Positions 26,227-34,699 of a stretch of 64,000 bases of DNA are shown piece after piece. Position numbers and translations under genes: made by a program. The stretch covers positions 1 to 64,000 of the forward strand of contig NZ_ANFX01000007.1 of assembly GCF_000331285.1 (NCBI RefSeq), read 5' to 3'. This DNA comes from Porphyrobacter sp. AAP82 (GTDB taxonomy: Bacteria; Pseudomonadota; Alphaproteobacteria; Sphingomonadales; Sphingomonadaceae). The notes under the pieces were generated by a model. The model was given only the letters and a program-made list of their open reading frames with translations, ran no database searches and was not told where the DNA came from. Position 1 is the stretch's first letter. Every line of letters begins with the position of its first letter.

Positions 26227-27495
26227 TTATGCCGCCTCTTCCTTCTTCGCCACGTCACCGCCGTGGACGCGGATCGGGTCCTTCTTGCCGGCGACCACAT
26301 CGGCATCGATCACGATTTCGGTGACGCCTTCCATGTCGGGCAGGTCGAACATCGTGTCGAGCAGCAGGCCTTCGACGATCGAGCGCAGGCCGCGCGCGCC
26401 GGTCTTGCGCTTGATCGCGCGCTCGGCGATCGCCTGGAGGGCATCGTCGGTGAAGGTCAGTTCCACATCCTCGAGCTCGAACAGCTTGCGGTACTGCTTG
26501 ACCAGAGCGTTCTTGGGCTCCTTGAGGATCGTCACCAGCGCGGGCACATCGAGATCGTGCAGCGTGGCGATCACCGGCAGGCGGCCGACGAATTCAGGGA
26601 TCAGGCCGAACTTGAGGAGATCCTCGGGCTCGGACTTCTCGAGCAATTCGCCCACGCGGCGCTTGTCGGGATCGGCGACGTGCGCGCCGAAGCCGATCGA
26701 GCGCTTCTGCAAGCGGTCGGCGATGATCTTGTCGAGCCCCGCAAAAGCCCCGCCGCAGATGAACAGGATATTCGTCGTATCCACTTGCAGGAACTCCTGC
26801 TGCGGATGCTTGCGCCCGCCCTGCGGCGGCACGCTCGCGGTGGTGCCTTCCATCAGCTTGAGCAGCGCCTGCTGCACGCCCTCGCCCGAAACGTCGCGGG
26901 TGATCGAAGGGTTTTCAGCCTTGCGGGTGATCTTGTCGATCTCGTCGATATAGACGATCCCGTGCTGGGCCTTCTCGACATTGTAGTCGGAGGCCTGGAG
27001 CAGCTTCAAGATGATGTTCTCGACATCCTCGCCCACGTAGCCCGCTTCGGTCAGCGTGGTGGCGTCGGCCATGGTGAAGGGCACATCGAAGGTGCGCGCC
27101 AGGGTCTGGGCGAGCAGGGTCTTGCCCGAACCGGTCGGGCCGACGAGCAGGATGTTCGACTTGGCCAGCTCGACGTCGCCCGCCTTGCCCGAATGCTTCA
27201 ACCGCTTGTAGTGGTTGTGCACCGCGACCGAGAGCACGCGCTTCGCTCGGTCCTGACCGATGACGTAATCGTTCAGGGTGGTGAAGATGTCCATCGGCGT
27301 GGGGATCTCGCCATCCTTCTTGCCGGCGATCCCTGCCTTGGTTTCCTCGCGGATGATGTCGTTGCACAGCTCGACGCATTCATCGCAGATGAACACCGTG
27401 GGGCCGGCGATGAGCTTGCGCACCTCGTGCTGCGACTTCCCGCAGAAGCTGCAATAGAGGGTGCTCTTGCTGTCGGATCCGCTCAATTTGGTCAT
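26227..27495 (-). CDS. clpX: ATP-dependent Clp protease ATP-binding subunit ClpX
   Basis: A 422-residue AAA+ unfoldase that feeds substrates to ClpP. The N-terminal zinc finger has Cys15, Cys18, Cys37 and Cys40. Walker A is GPTGSGKT, Walker B is [10 protein letters not shown], and the IGF loop for ClpP docking is present (SIGFGA). In Caulobacter-type alphaproteobacteria ClpXP degrades CtrA. Start ATG 27495 gives the standard N-terminus [10 protein letters not shown]. clpP lies 197 bp upstream on the same strand. Confidence 0.97.
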   Translation of the reverse strand: MTKLSGSDSKSTLYCSFCGKSQHEVRKLIAGPTVFICDECVELCNDIIREETKAGIAGKKDGEIPTPMDIFTTLNDYVIGQDRAKRVLSVAVHNHYKRLKHSGKAGDVELAKSNILLVGPTGSGKTLLAQTLARTFDVPFTMADATTLTEAGYVGEDVENIILKLLQASDYNVEKAQHGIVYIDEIDKITRKAENPSITRDVSGEGVQQALLKLMEGTTASVPPQGGRKHPQQEFLQVDTTNILFICGGAFAGLDKIIADRLQKRSIGFGAHVADPDKRRVGELLEKSEPEDLLKFGLIPEFVGRLPVIATLHDLDVPALVTILKEPKNALVKQYRKLFELEDVELTFTDDALQAIAERAIKRKTGARGLRSIVEGLLLDTMFDLPDMEGVTEIVIDADVVAGKKDPIRVHGGDVAKKEEAA

Positions 27496-27692
27496 TCCTG
27501 TGTCCTCGAATCCGCGTGCGCGCATGCCGGAGCACCCCGGGCGGATTCGTCAAGTGTATCGCTTGGCACCCATGAATCAACACATGGTGCGCGATTTCGT
27601 GGTGTTACCATAATGCCCGCCCTCGCCAGAGCGCGGAAAAACCACGCTTTGCAGCAGACTGTCCCGCAGCGGCGCAGGTTTGGCGCAGCGCC

Positions 27693-28397
27693 TTATTCAG
27701 GCGCGCCGCCCGAACCGTCCTCGGCGCCGGTTTCCTCATTGTCGGGACGAGTCTCGAACACCTTGTCGACAAGGCCGAAGGCGCGCGCTTCCTCGGCTTC
27801 GAGAAAGGTGTCGCGGTCCATCGCCTTTTCGATTTCCTCAAGGCTGCGCCCGGTAAACTTGACGTAGAGATCGTTCATGCGGCTGCGGATGCGCAGGATC
27901 TCGCGCGCCTGGATCTCGATGTCCGACGCCATCCCGCGCGCACCGCCCGAAGGCTGGTGGATCATGATCCGCGCATTGGGGAGCGCGATGCGCATGCCCG
28001 GCTCGCCCGCGGCGAGGAGGAAGCTGCCCATGCTGGCGGCCTGCCCGATGCACACGGTCGACACGCGCGGCTTGATGTATTGCATGGTGTCGAAGATCGC
28101 GAGGCCCGCGGTCACCACGCCGCCCGGCGAGTTGATATACATGCTGATCGGCTTCGACGGGTTCTCGCTTTCGAGGAACAAGAGCTGGGCGACGATCAGC
28201 GAAGCCATGCCGTCTTCGACCTGACCGGTGACGAAGACGATGCGTTCGCGCAGCAGGCGGCTGAAGATGTCGAAGCTGCGTTCGCCGCGGCTGGTCTGCT
28301 CGACCACCACGGGCACCAGCGCGCCGGTCAGGGGATCGCGGGTGAATTGCCCCTGCGTGCCGTAGGTTTCGCCTGCGTTGCCGAACAGATCGATCAT
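27693..28397 (-). CDS. clpP: ATP-dependent Clp protease proteolytic subunit
   Basis: A 234-residue serine protease forming the tetradecameric ClpP chamber. Catalytic Ser122 is in GQAASMGS and His147 in MIHQPSGG; the Asp follows in the [16 protein letters not shown] region. A C-terminal acidic Gly-rich tail of about 20 residues extends the usual length slightly. Start ATG 28397; the frame is open upstream but without family match. Together with clpX, tig and rpoH it forms the proteostasis part of this window. Confidence 0.96.
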   Translation of the reverse strand: MIDLFGNAGETYGTQGQFTRDPLTGALVPVVVEQTSRGERSFDIFSRLLRERIVFVTGQVEDGMASLIVAQLLFLESENPSKPISMYINSPGGVVTAGLAIFDTMQYIKPRVSTVCIGQAASMGSFLLAAGEPGMRIALPNARIMIHQPSGGARGMASDIEIQAREILRIRSRMNDLYVKFTGRSLEEIEKAMDRDTFLEAEEARAFGLVDKVFETRPDNEETGAEDGSGGAPE

Positions 28398-28540
28398 GTG
28401 GTGCCTTTGCCCTTGCTGCTTCACGAGCTGGCTATGTCGGAGTGTCAGGGGCAATTTCAAGAGCGTTTACCTTGTTCATGTGAATTGGCTGATGGAGCCG
28501 CCGCGGGGCCGGGGCCATTTTGCCCCTTGAGCCTTGGCGG

Positions 28541-29479
28541 ATGCATGGCAAACCATGGGGGATAACCCTCAGGAACCTCGCCCGTCCGGCCCTCGCCCTG
28601 CTTCTGTCCACCACTGCCCTGCCCGCGCTGGCGCAAGACGCCGCGCCGGCCGGTGACACGATCGCGATCAAGGAAACGCCCTCCACCGCCGTCACCGATA
28701 TCGTCATGCAGATCGAGCGCATCAGGATGCTCGACGATGCCGGGCCAGTGCTCAATGCGGTCATCGCCTACAACCGCGATGCTGCCGCCGTGGCGGTCGC
28801 CCAGACCGAAAAGCTGCTCGGCGGGCGCACGGTGCTGGTGAAGGACAATGTCGAGACTGCCGAGTGGCCGACCACCGCGGGCAGCCTTGCGCTGGCCGAC
28901 AATGCCACGGGCCGCGATGCGCCGATGATCGCGCTGCTGCGGGCGGCGGGCGGCGTGGTGCTCGGCAAGACCAACCTCAGCGAGTGGGCCAACATCCGTT
29001 CCAACAACTCCACCAGCGGGTGGAGCGGGGTCGGCGGCCTGACGCGCAATCCCTATGCGACGGACCGCAACACCTGCGGATCGTCTTCGGGGAGCGGGGC
29101 GGCGATCGCGGCGGGCTTTGCCTGGGGCGCGATCGGGACCGAGACCAACGGCTCGATCACCTGCCCCGCCTCGATCAACGGCCTTGTCGGCTTCAAGCCC
29201 AGCGTCGGGATCGTCAGCCGCACCCATGTGGTGCCGATCTCAAGCACACAGGACACCGCAGGGCCGATGACGAAGACGGTCTACCTCGCCGCGATCGCCG
29301 GCTATCCGCATATCACCGTGCCGATGGGCGGTGTCGAGGGGCTGCCGATCGGGTTCAGCATCATGGGCGGCCAGTGGCAGGACCACGCGGTGCTGAAGGC
29401 AGGCGCGGTCTACGAAAAGGCGCGGACAGCCAAGCTGCCCGCGCCGACTTTCGCTCCGTGGCAACCGGCGGGGGATTAG
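28541..29479 (+). CDS. Amidase family protein with an internal in-frame loss
   Basis: About 312 residues, against roughly 500 for related secreted amidases. A signal peptide (ending ALAQD) is followed by the amidase-signature core: Lys in TVLVKDNVET, the Ser-rich loop CGSSSGSGAAIA and nucleophile Ser in TETNGSITCPAS, so the Ser-Ser-Lys triad is complete. At STQDTAGPMTKTV the chain jumps straight to YLAAIAGYPHITVPMGG, which in full-length homologues is separated by a long middle segment. The junction is near 29277-29283 and the frame is kept. Probably inactive or altered; it may be a decaying gene. Start ATG 28541, with an upstream TTG at 28520 possible. Confidence 0.75.
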   Translation: MHGKPWGITLRNLARPALALLLSTTALPALAQDAAPAGDTIAIKETPSTAVTDIVMQIERIRMLDDAGPVLNAVIAYNRDAAAVAVAQTEKLLGGRTVLVKDNVETAEWPTTAGSLALADNATGRDAPMIALLRAAGGVVLGKTNLSEWANIRSNNSTSGWSGVGGLTRNPYATDRNTCGSSSGSGAAIAAGFAWGAIGTETNGSITCPASINGLVGFKPSVGIVSRTHVVPISSTQDTAGPMTKTVYLAAIAGYPHITVPMGGVEGLPIGFSIMGGQWQDHAVLKAGAVYEKARTAKLPAPTFAPWQPAGD

Positions 29480-29497
29480 GCCCCCCGCCACGCCGGA

Positions 29498-31054
29498 TTA
29501 CTTCTTCGCCGCAGCCTTCTTGGCCGGAGCCTTCTTGGCGGGCTTGGCTTCGGATTCCTCTGCCGGGGCAGCCGCTTCCTTCTTGGCAGCCGGCTTCTTG
29601 GCGGCGGCCTTCTTGGCGGGCTTTTCCTCTGCGGCGGGGGCTTCTTCAGCCGCTGCTTCCTGCTTGGCCGGAGCCTTCTTCTTCGCCGGGGCCTTCTTCG
29701 CCGGAGCCGGAGCCGCTTCCGCGCCCTCTTCGGCTTCGATCGCGGCCTGGAGTTCCTCGACGGTCACCTCGCGCTCCGTGACCTCGGCCTTGTCGAACAG
29801 GAAGTCGACGACCTTGTCCTCATAGAGCGGGGCGCGCAGCTGGGCGGCGGCCATCGGTTCGGACTGGATGTACTGCACGAAACGCTCGCGGTCTTCGGCG
29901 CGGTACTGCATCGCGGCCTGCTGGATCAGCATGCCCATTTCTTGGCTGGTCACTTCCACGCCGTTGGCCTGGCCGATTTCCGAGAGCAGCAGGCCCAGAC
30001 GCACGCGGCGCTCGGCGATCGCGCGATATTCGTCCTTCTCGTCCTCGATCTGCTTCAAGGCCTCGGCCGGGTTCTCGTCGCGCGCGGCTTCCTGCTGGAG
30101 CTGGGACCAGATCTGCTGGAATTCGGCTTCCACCATGGTGCCGGGCACTTCGAAGCTGTGGCCCGCGGCAAGCTGATCGAGCAGCGCGCGCTTCATCTGC
30201 GTGCGGGTGAGGCCGGCGGTCTGCTGTTCGAGCTGCGCCTTCATGATCTCGCGCAGCTTCTCGAGGCTGTCGAGCCCGAGGCTCTTGGCGAAGTCCTCGT
30301 CCAGCGTGGTTTCGCTTTCGATCTTCACCGCCTTGACGGTGATGTCGAAGGTCGCTTCCTTGCCCGCGAGGTGTTCGGCCTGATACTCGGCCGGGAAAGT
30401 GACGGTGATGGTCTTTTCCTGACCCGTCTTCACGCCGACCAGCTGATCTTCGAAGCCGGGGATGAAGGTGTTCGAACCAAGCACCAGCGCGGCGTCTTCA
30501 GCCTTGCCGCCGTCGAACTCGACGCCATCGAGCTTGCCGACGAAGTCGATGATCAGCTGGTCGCCTTCCGCCGCCTTCTTCGTCTTGGGCGCGTCCTTGT
30601 AGCTCTTGTTCTGCGAGGCAATGCCCGCCAGCGCCTCGTCGATCTGTTCGTCCGTCACCGGCACGACCAGCTTTTCAAGCTTGAGCCCGTCGATGCTCGG
30701 CGCCTCGATGGTGGGCAGCACTTCGAGCGCGACGGTGATCGCGGCGTCCTTGCCTTCCTCATAGTCCTCGTTGAGGCCGATTTCGGGCTGCATCGCCGGA
30801 CGCAGCGCCTCGTTGCGCAGCAGCGTGTCGACCGATTCGCGGATCGTGTCGTTCACCACCTGGCCGTGCAGCGCCTCGCCGTGCATCTTGCGCACGAGGT
30901 TGGCGGGCACCTTGCCCGGACGGAAGCCGGGCATGCGCACCTGCGGAGCGACCTTCTTGATCTCGGCATCGATCTTCGCGGCGATTTCGCCTGCGGTGAT
31001 CGTGATCAGATAGGCGCGCTTGAGGCCTTCGTTGACGGTCTGCTGGGTCTGCAT
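29498..31054 (-). CDS. tig: Trigger factor with Lys/Ala-rich C-terminal tail
   Basis: A 518-residue ribosome-associated chaperone and peptidyl-prolyl isomerase. The N-terminal ribosome-binding domain has the GFRPGKVP signature; the FKBP-type PPIase domain (GDQLIIDFVGKLDG) and C-terminal chaperone arms follow. Typical length is about 430-450 residues; here an extra tail of about 75 residues consists of PAKKAPAKK-type repeats resembling eukaryotic histone H1 tails. Start ATG 31054 is chosen because the longer open frame runs through the tRNA-Leu gene. It is convergent with the shortened amidase. Confidence 0.93.
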   Translation of the reverse strand: MQTQQTVNEGLKRAYLITITAGEIAAKIDAEIKKVAPQVRMPGFRPGKVPANLVRKMHGEALHGQVVNDTIRESVDTLLRNEALRPAMQPEIGLNEDYEEGKDAAITVALEVLPTIEAPSIDGLKLEKLVVPVTDEQIDEALAGIASQNKSYKDAPKTKKAAEGDQLIIDFVGKLDGVEFDGGKAEDAALVLGSNTFIPGFEDQLVGVKTGQEKTITVTFPAEYQAEHLAGKEATFDITVKAVKIESETTLDEDFAKSLGLDSLEKLREIMKAQLEQQTAGLTRTQMKRALLDQLAAGHSFEVPGTMVEAEFQQIWSQLQQEAARDENPAEALKQIEDEKDEYRAIAERRVRLGLLLSEIGQANGVEVTSQEMGMLIQQAAMQYRAEDRERFVQYIQSEPMAAAQLRAPLYEDKVVDFLFDKAEVTEREVTVEELQAAIEAEEGAEAAPAPAKKAPAKKKAPAKQEAAAEEAPAAEEKPAKKAAAKKPAAKKEAAAPAEESEAKPAKKAPAKKAAAKK

Positions 31055-31118
31055 GGGAACTGGTCTGATGCCTTCTAAGCTAGAATTCCGTAAGGCCGGG
31101 CTGTGCCGAGCAGCGAAC

Positions 31119-31203
31119 TGGTGCGGGCGAAGGGACTCGAACCCCCACATCTTGCGATGCCAGAACCTAAATCTGGTGCGTCTACCAATTTCGCCACGCC
31201 CGC
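31119..31203 (-). tRNA. tRNA-Leu (anticodon UAG)
   Basis: An 85-nt type II tRNA on the minus strand: acceptor GCGGGCG pairs with CGCCCGC, CCA is encoded, the anticodon stem CCAGA/TCTGG encloses loop TTTAGGT (anticodon TAG), a long variable arm follows, and the T arm has GGTTCGAGTCC. It lies 64 bp upstream of the tig start. Confidence 0.95.
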
Positions 31204-31333
31204 ATGCCCGAACGAAGCCGCGCGGGAAGCATGGCCCCCCGCGCGTATCAGCGTGGGCCCTTATCCCCCTTGCGCCCAAAGGGCAAGCGCAACACGCTTG
31301 AAGCCTTGCGGAATGGCGGATAAGGGCGCGGCC

Positions 31334-31642
31334 ATGACCGAAGAGCCCCCCGCAACCGCCCCCGCCACTTCCGGCGCCGACGTGCCGCCCGATCACCTGT
31401 CGGTCAATCCGCGCAGCCCCTTCTTCGATGCCGAGAAGCTCCAGCGCGGGGTCGGCATCCGCTTCAAGGACCGGGTGCGCACCGATATCGAGGAATATTC
31501 GATCTCCGAAGGCTGGGTCAGGGTGCAGGCGGGCAAGGCGGTCGACCGCAAGGGCCAGCCGCTGACGATCAAACTGACCGGCCCGGTCGAAGCCTGGTAC
31601 GAGGACCTCGGCGAAAACCCGCCGGTCGCCAAGAAGGGCTGA
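31334..31642 (+). CDS. DUF3297 family protein
   Basis: A 102-residue small cytosolic protein with an unstructured Pro/Ala-rich N-terminus, then the DUF3297 core (HLSVNPRSPFFDAEKLQRGV, GIRFKDRVR, VEEYSISEGWVRV-like). The family is widespread in proteobacteria and has no known function. An ATG at 31313 would add seven residues; 31334 is preferred since AAGGGCG lies upstream. It is followed 51 bp later by der on the same strand. Confidence 0.8.
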   Translation: MTEEPPATAPATSGADVPPDHLSVNPRSPFFDAEKLQRGVGIRFKDRVRTDIEEYSISEGWVRVQAGKAVDRKGQPLTIKLTGPVEAWYEDLGENPPVAKKG

Positions 31643-31693
31643 TTGGCCTCATAGCTTGCCAAAAGGGCTGTTTGCGCCCACTTGGCGCGGGTT

Positions 31694-33106
31694 ATGTCCC
31701 CCGTCAGAAAACCCGAAGTCGTCATCATCGGCCGGCCCAATGTCGGCAAGTCCACGCTGTTCAACCGGCTGGTGGGCAAGAAACTCGCGCTGGTCGACGA
31801 TCAGCCCGGGGTGACGCGCGACCGCCGGATGGGCGACGCCAATATCGCGGGGCTGCACTTCACGATCGTCGACACCGCCGGGTGGGAGGACGAGGACGCA
31901 CTTTCGCTCCCGGGGCGGATGCGCAAGCAGACCGAGGCTTCGCTGGCAGGCGCGGACGCGGCGCTGTTCGTGGTCGATGCGCGCGCGGGGCTCACGCCAT
32001 TGGACGAGGAAATCGCCCGCTACCTGCGCGAGCAGGAAGTGCCGGTGGTGGTGGTCGCCAACAAGGCCGAAGGCAACGCCGCCGAGGCGGGGATCATGGA
32101 AGCCTATGCGCTGGGCCTGGGCGAACCGCTCGGCGTCTCGGCCGAACATGGCGAGGGCGTGGCCGATCTGTTCGGCGGGCTGTGGCCGATCATCGGTGCA
32201 AGGTCCGAGGAGTGGGAAGAGGCCAATGACGCGACACGCGCGGCTTACCGCGAAATGGACGAGGATGATCGCCCCTCCGGTCCGCTGAAACTCGCCATCG
32301 TCGGCCGGCCCAATGCCGGCAAGTCCACCCTCATCAACCGCCTCTTGGGCGAAGACCGCCTGCTGACCGGGCCCGAGGCCGGGATCACCCGCGATTCGAT
32401 CGCGATCGACTGGAACTGGACCGATCCCAAGTCGGGCGAGACCCGCGAGATCCGCCTCATCGACACGGCGGGCATGCGCAAGAAGAAGAACGTCACCGAG
32501 AAGCTGGAGAAGCTGTCTGTTGCCGATGCGCGCCGGGCGGTGGACTTTGCCGAGGTGGTGGTGCTGCTGCTCGACGCGACGCAGGGCCTTGAACATCAGG
32601 ATCTGAAGATCGCCAGCCTCGTCCTCGAAGAAGGCCGCGCGCTGATGATCGCGATCAACAAGTGGGACGTGGCCGAAGACGCGAGCAAGCTGTTCAACGG
32701 CATCCGCGCGGCGCTTGACGATGGCCTTGCGCAGGTGCGCGGCCTGCCGCTGTTCGCGGTCAGCGCCAAGACCGGCAAGGGGCTGGACCAGATGCTCGCC
32801 GGGGCCTTCGAAATCCGCGAGGCGTGGTCGAAGCGCGTCAGCACCTCGGCCTTGAACCGCTGGTTCGATGACGCGATGAAAGCCAATCCGCCCCCGGCCC
32901 CGGGCGGCAAGCGGATCAAGCTGCGCTATATCACGCAGGCCGGCACCCGCCCGCCGCGCTTCGTGATCTTCGGCACCCGGTTGGACCTGCTCCCCAAGAG
33001 CTACGAACGCTACCTCGTCAACGGCATCCGCGCCAAGCTGGGCTTCGATGCGGTGCCGGTGCGCGTGACGCTCAAGGCCAACAAGAACCCCTACGCCAAG
33101 GAGTAG
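31694..33106 (+). CDS. der: Ribosome-associated GTPase Der (EngA)
   Basis: A 470-residue protein with two tandem GTPase domains and a KH-like C-terminal domain, required for 50S subunit maturation. G1 motifs are GRPNVGKST (near residue 13) and GRPNAGKST (near residue 208). The second domain also shows DTAGMRKK and NKWD. Length is normal. Start ATG 31694; an upstream GTG in frame is possible. The DUF2721 gene begins 7 bp after its stop, so they are likely co-transcribed. Confidence 0.96.
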   Translation: MSPVRKPEVVIIGRPNVGKSTLFNRLVGKKLALVDDQPGVTRDRRMGDANIAGLHFTIVDTAGWEDEDALSLPGRMRKQTEASLAGADAALFVVDARAGLTPLDEEIARYLREQEVPVVVVANKAEGNAAEAGIMEAYALGLGEPLGVSAEHGEGVADLFGGLWPIIGARSEEWEEANDATRAAYREMDEDDRPSGPLKLAIVGRPNAGKSTLINRLLGEDRLLTGPEAGITRDSIAIDWNWTDPKSGETREIRLIDTAGMRKKKNVTEKLEKLSVADARRAVDFAEVVVLLLDATQGLEHQDLKIASLVLEEGRALMIAINKWDVAEDASKLFNGIRAALDDGLAQVRGLPLFAVSAKTGKGLDQMLAGAFEIREAWSKRVSTSALNRWFDDAMKANPPPAPGGKRIKLRYITQAGTRPPRFVIFGTRLDLLPKSYERYLVNGIRAKLGFDAVPVRVTLKANKNPYAKE

Positions 33107-33112
33107 TCCGTA

Positions 33113-33598
33113 ATGCTGCTCGAAACCCTTGCAGCGGCTGCCCAGCAGGCACCCTTCGCGCTCGAGATCCTCGAGCGCACCGCCTCAACCCCGCGCGTCC
33201 AGCAGGTGGTGCAGCTCAGCCTTGCCCCCGCCTTCCTGCTCTCCGGCATCGGGGCGGTCATGAATGTCATCATGAGCCGGATGATCTGGATCGCCAAGCG
33301 GATCGAGACCATCGAGGACAAGATGGATGACAGCCGCACCGCCAGGCAGGCGCGCGAATATGGCTGGCTGATGCGGCGGCGACGGCTGATGCAGGGCGCG
33401 ATCATGTTCTCGACCGCATCGGCAGTGATGATCAGCGCGGTGATCATGCTGCTGTTCGTCTCGGCCTATATCACCTCGCAGATCGGCACGCTGATTGCCG
33501 CAATGTGGGTGCTGACAATGGTGCTGCTGGTGACGGGCCTCGGCTTCTTCCTGTTCGAAACGCGGCTGGCCGCGATCGGTGCGCAAGTGAAAGATTGA
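33113..33598 (+). CDS. DUF2721 family membrane protein
   Basis: A 161-residue membrane protein with three predicted transmembrane helices (about 35-55, 95-120 and 125-150) and a basic cytoplasmic loop (REYGWLMRRRRLMQG) between helices 1 and 2. The layout and QLSLAPAFLLSGIGAVMNV motif match DUF2721, a family of unknown function often encoded near der in this group. It is 7 bp after der. Confidence 0.82.
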   Translation: MLLETLAAAAQQAPFALEILERTASTPRVQQVVQLSLAPAFLLSGIGAVMNVIMSRMIWIAKRIETIEDKMDDSRTARQAREYGWLMRRRRLMQGAIMFSTASAVMISAVIMLLFVSAYITSQIGTLIAAMWVLTMVLLVTGLGFFLFETRLAAIGAQVKD

Positions 33599-33625
33599 AC
33601 CCGCGACCCGCTTGCACCGGCAGGC

Positions 33626-33782
33626 GGGGACGCCTGATCGGCCTGCCAGAGGACGGGCCGCAAGGGCGCCAGAGGGTTCAGGTGGCCGCCCGCAGACGCC
33701 CGGAGCGCAGCGGAGGAACAGCGTCGAGGACTGCACGCCGGACGGCGGGCGGCACACAAAAACGCTCTGCCCTATTTCTGTG
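33626..33782 (+). repeat. Modular intergenic repeat, copy F
   Basis: 5' module CTGATCGGCCTGCCAGAGG then ACGGGCCGCAAGGGCG, an insertion-like segment, the core at 33690-33731 (CGGAGCGCAGCGGAGGAACA is exact to copy A), and the 3' hairpin GCACGCCGGACGGCGGGC followed by CACACAAAAAC. It lies between the convergent DUF2721 and bfr genes. Confidence 0.75.
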
Positions 33783-33800
33783 CAGCCCTGCGGCCGACCC

Positions 33801-34283
33801 TTAGCTCTCGCCCGCAGCCTGGCTTTGCAGCTGGCAGTAATTATGCAGCCCCATGCGCTCGATCAGCTCGAACTGGGTTTCGAGGAAGTCGACATGCTCT
33901 TCTTCGTTCTTGAGGATGTAGGCGAACAGGTCGCGACTGACATAGTCGCGCACGCTTTCGCAATGCTCGATCGCATCGCGCAGCAGGGGAATCGCCTCGT
34001 GTTCGAGCGCGAGGTCGGCCTTGAGCACTTCCTCGACATTCTCGCCGACCTTCAGCTTGTGGATTGCCTGGAAATTGGGCAGCGCTTCCAGAAACAGGAT
34101 ACGCTCGGCCAGCTTGTCGGCGTGCTCCATCTCCTCGATGCTTTCGTGGCGCTCATAGGCGGCGAGCTTCTTGAGGCCCCAGTTGTCGAGCACGCGGTAA
34201 TGCAGCCAATACTGGTTGATCGCGGTCAGCTCGTTGGTGAGCGCCTGGTTGAGATAGTCGATGACCTTGGGGTCGCCCTTCAT
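33801..34283 (-). CDS. bfr: Bacterioferritin
   Basis: A 160-residue haem-containing ferritin that forms a 24-mer iron store. The four-helix ferroxidase ligands are visible (Glu18, Glu51, His54, then EHEAIPL and EEEHVDFLE) and haem ligand Met52 sits in SIEEMEHAD. Start ATG 34283 follows an AAAAGGA-type ribosome site. It is downstream of and co-directional with bfd across about 140 bp; a Fur-like half-site precedes it. Confidence 0.96.
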   Translation of the reverse strand: MKGDPKVIDYLNQALTNELTAINQYWLHYRVLDNWGLKKLAAYERHESIEEMEHADKLAERILFLEALPNFQAIHKLKVGENVEEVLKADLALEHEAIPLLRDAIEHCESVRDYVSRDLFAYILKNEEEHVDFLETQFELIERMGLHNYCQLQSQAAGES

Positions 34284-34367
34284 GGGGAGTGTCCTTTTGC
34301 GAAAAGTCAAAGCCGGGTTGCGGCATTGCGTCCATTCTAGACGCTGCCGGGCCTGTCCGCAAGGGGG

Positions 34368-34389
34368 ATGATTCTCAAAATTCGTTATT
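34368..34389 (-). promoter_or_regulatory. Fur-like half-site upstream of bfr
   Basis: GATGATTCTCA is followed by an AT-rich stretch, sharing the ATTCTCA half with the bfd box. It lies about 85 bp upstream of the bfr start in an AT-rich island. One arm matches well, the other is poor. Confidence 0.35.
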
Positions 34390-34423
34390 AATCAGCATCT
34401 TGCGAGGATTTCGCAATCGCGGG

Positions 34424-34624
34424 TCAGGCCGCCTCTACTGCGAGGAAATCGCAACGCGCCGCCGCGCGTTCGGCGTCAATGATTTCCTGCGCCTCTTCAA
34501 GGCACTGGCCGCAATTGGGGCGCTTGCCAAGGCAGGCATAGGTCGCCTCGGCATCGCCATCGCAGGCGAGCGCGGCTTTGCGCAAATCATTCTCACGGAT
34601 GGCATTGCAGATGCAGATGTACAT
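34424..34624 (-). CDS. bfd: Bacterioferritin-associated ferredoxin
   Basis: A 66-residue [2Fe-2S] protein that reduces and releases iron from bacterioferritin. The four ligands are Cys4, Cys6, Cys38 and Cys41 (CxC...CxxC), with extra Cys21 and Cys31. Start ATG 34624 fits the family N-terminus MYICICNAI. It lies directly upstream of bfr on the same strand, and a near-perfect Fur box sits 46 bp before its start, so iron starvation should derepress it. Confidence 0.95.
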   Translation of the reverse strand: MYICICNAIRENDLRKAALACDGDAEATYACLGKRPNCGQCLEEAQEIIDAERAAARCDFLAVEAA

Positions 34625-34669
34625 GGCCGCTCGAATCACTCCTGCGAAGCGTTTGCACAAGGCAATCTA

Positions 34670-34684
34670 TGCGAATTATTCTCA
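34670..34684 (-). promoter_or_regulatory. Fur box upstream of bfd
   Basis: TGCGAATTATTCTCA matches the 7-1-7 Fur inverted repeat TGAGAAT-n-ATTCTCA at 14 of 15 positions, located 46-60 bp upstream of the bfd start. Confidence 0.6.
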
Positions 34685-34699
34685 ATAACAAGGGGGGTG

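Noticed and set aside
29505-29720. Low-complexity repeat DNA
   Set aside because: It is the Lys/Ala tail of trigger factor, in frame.
31055-31396. Extending trigger factor upstream
   Set aside because: The extension would read through the tRNA-Leu gene; the family N-terminus matches ATG 31054.
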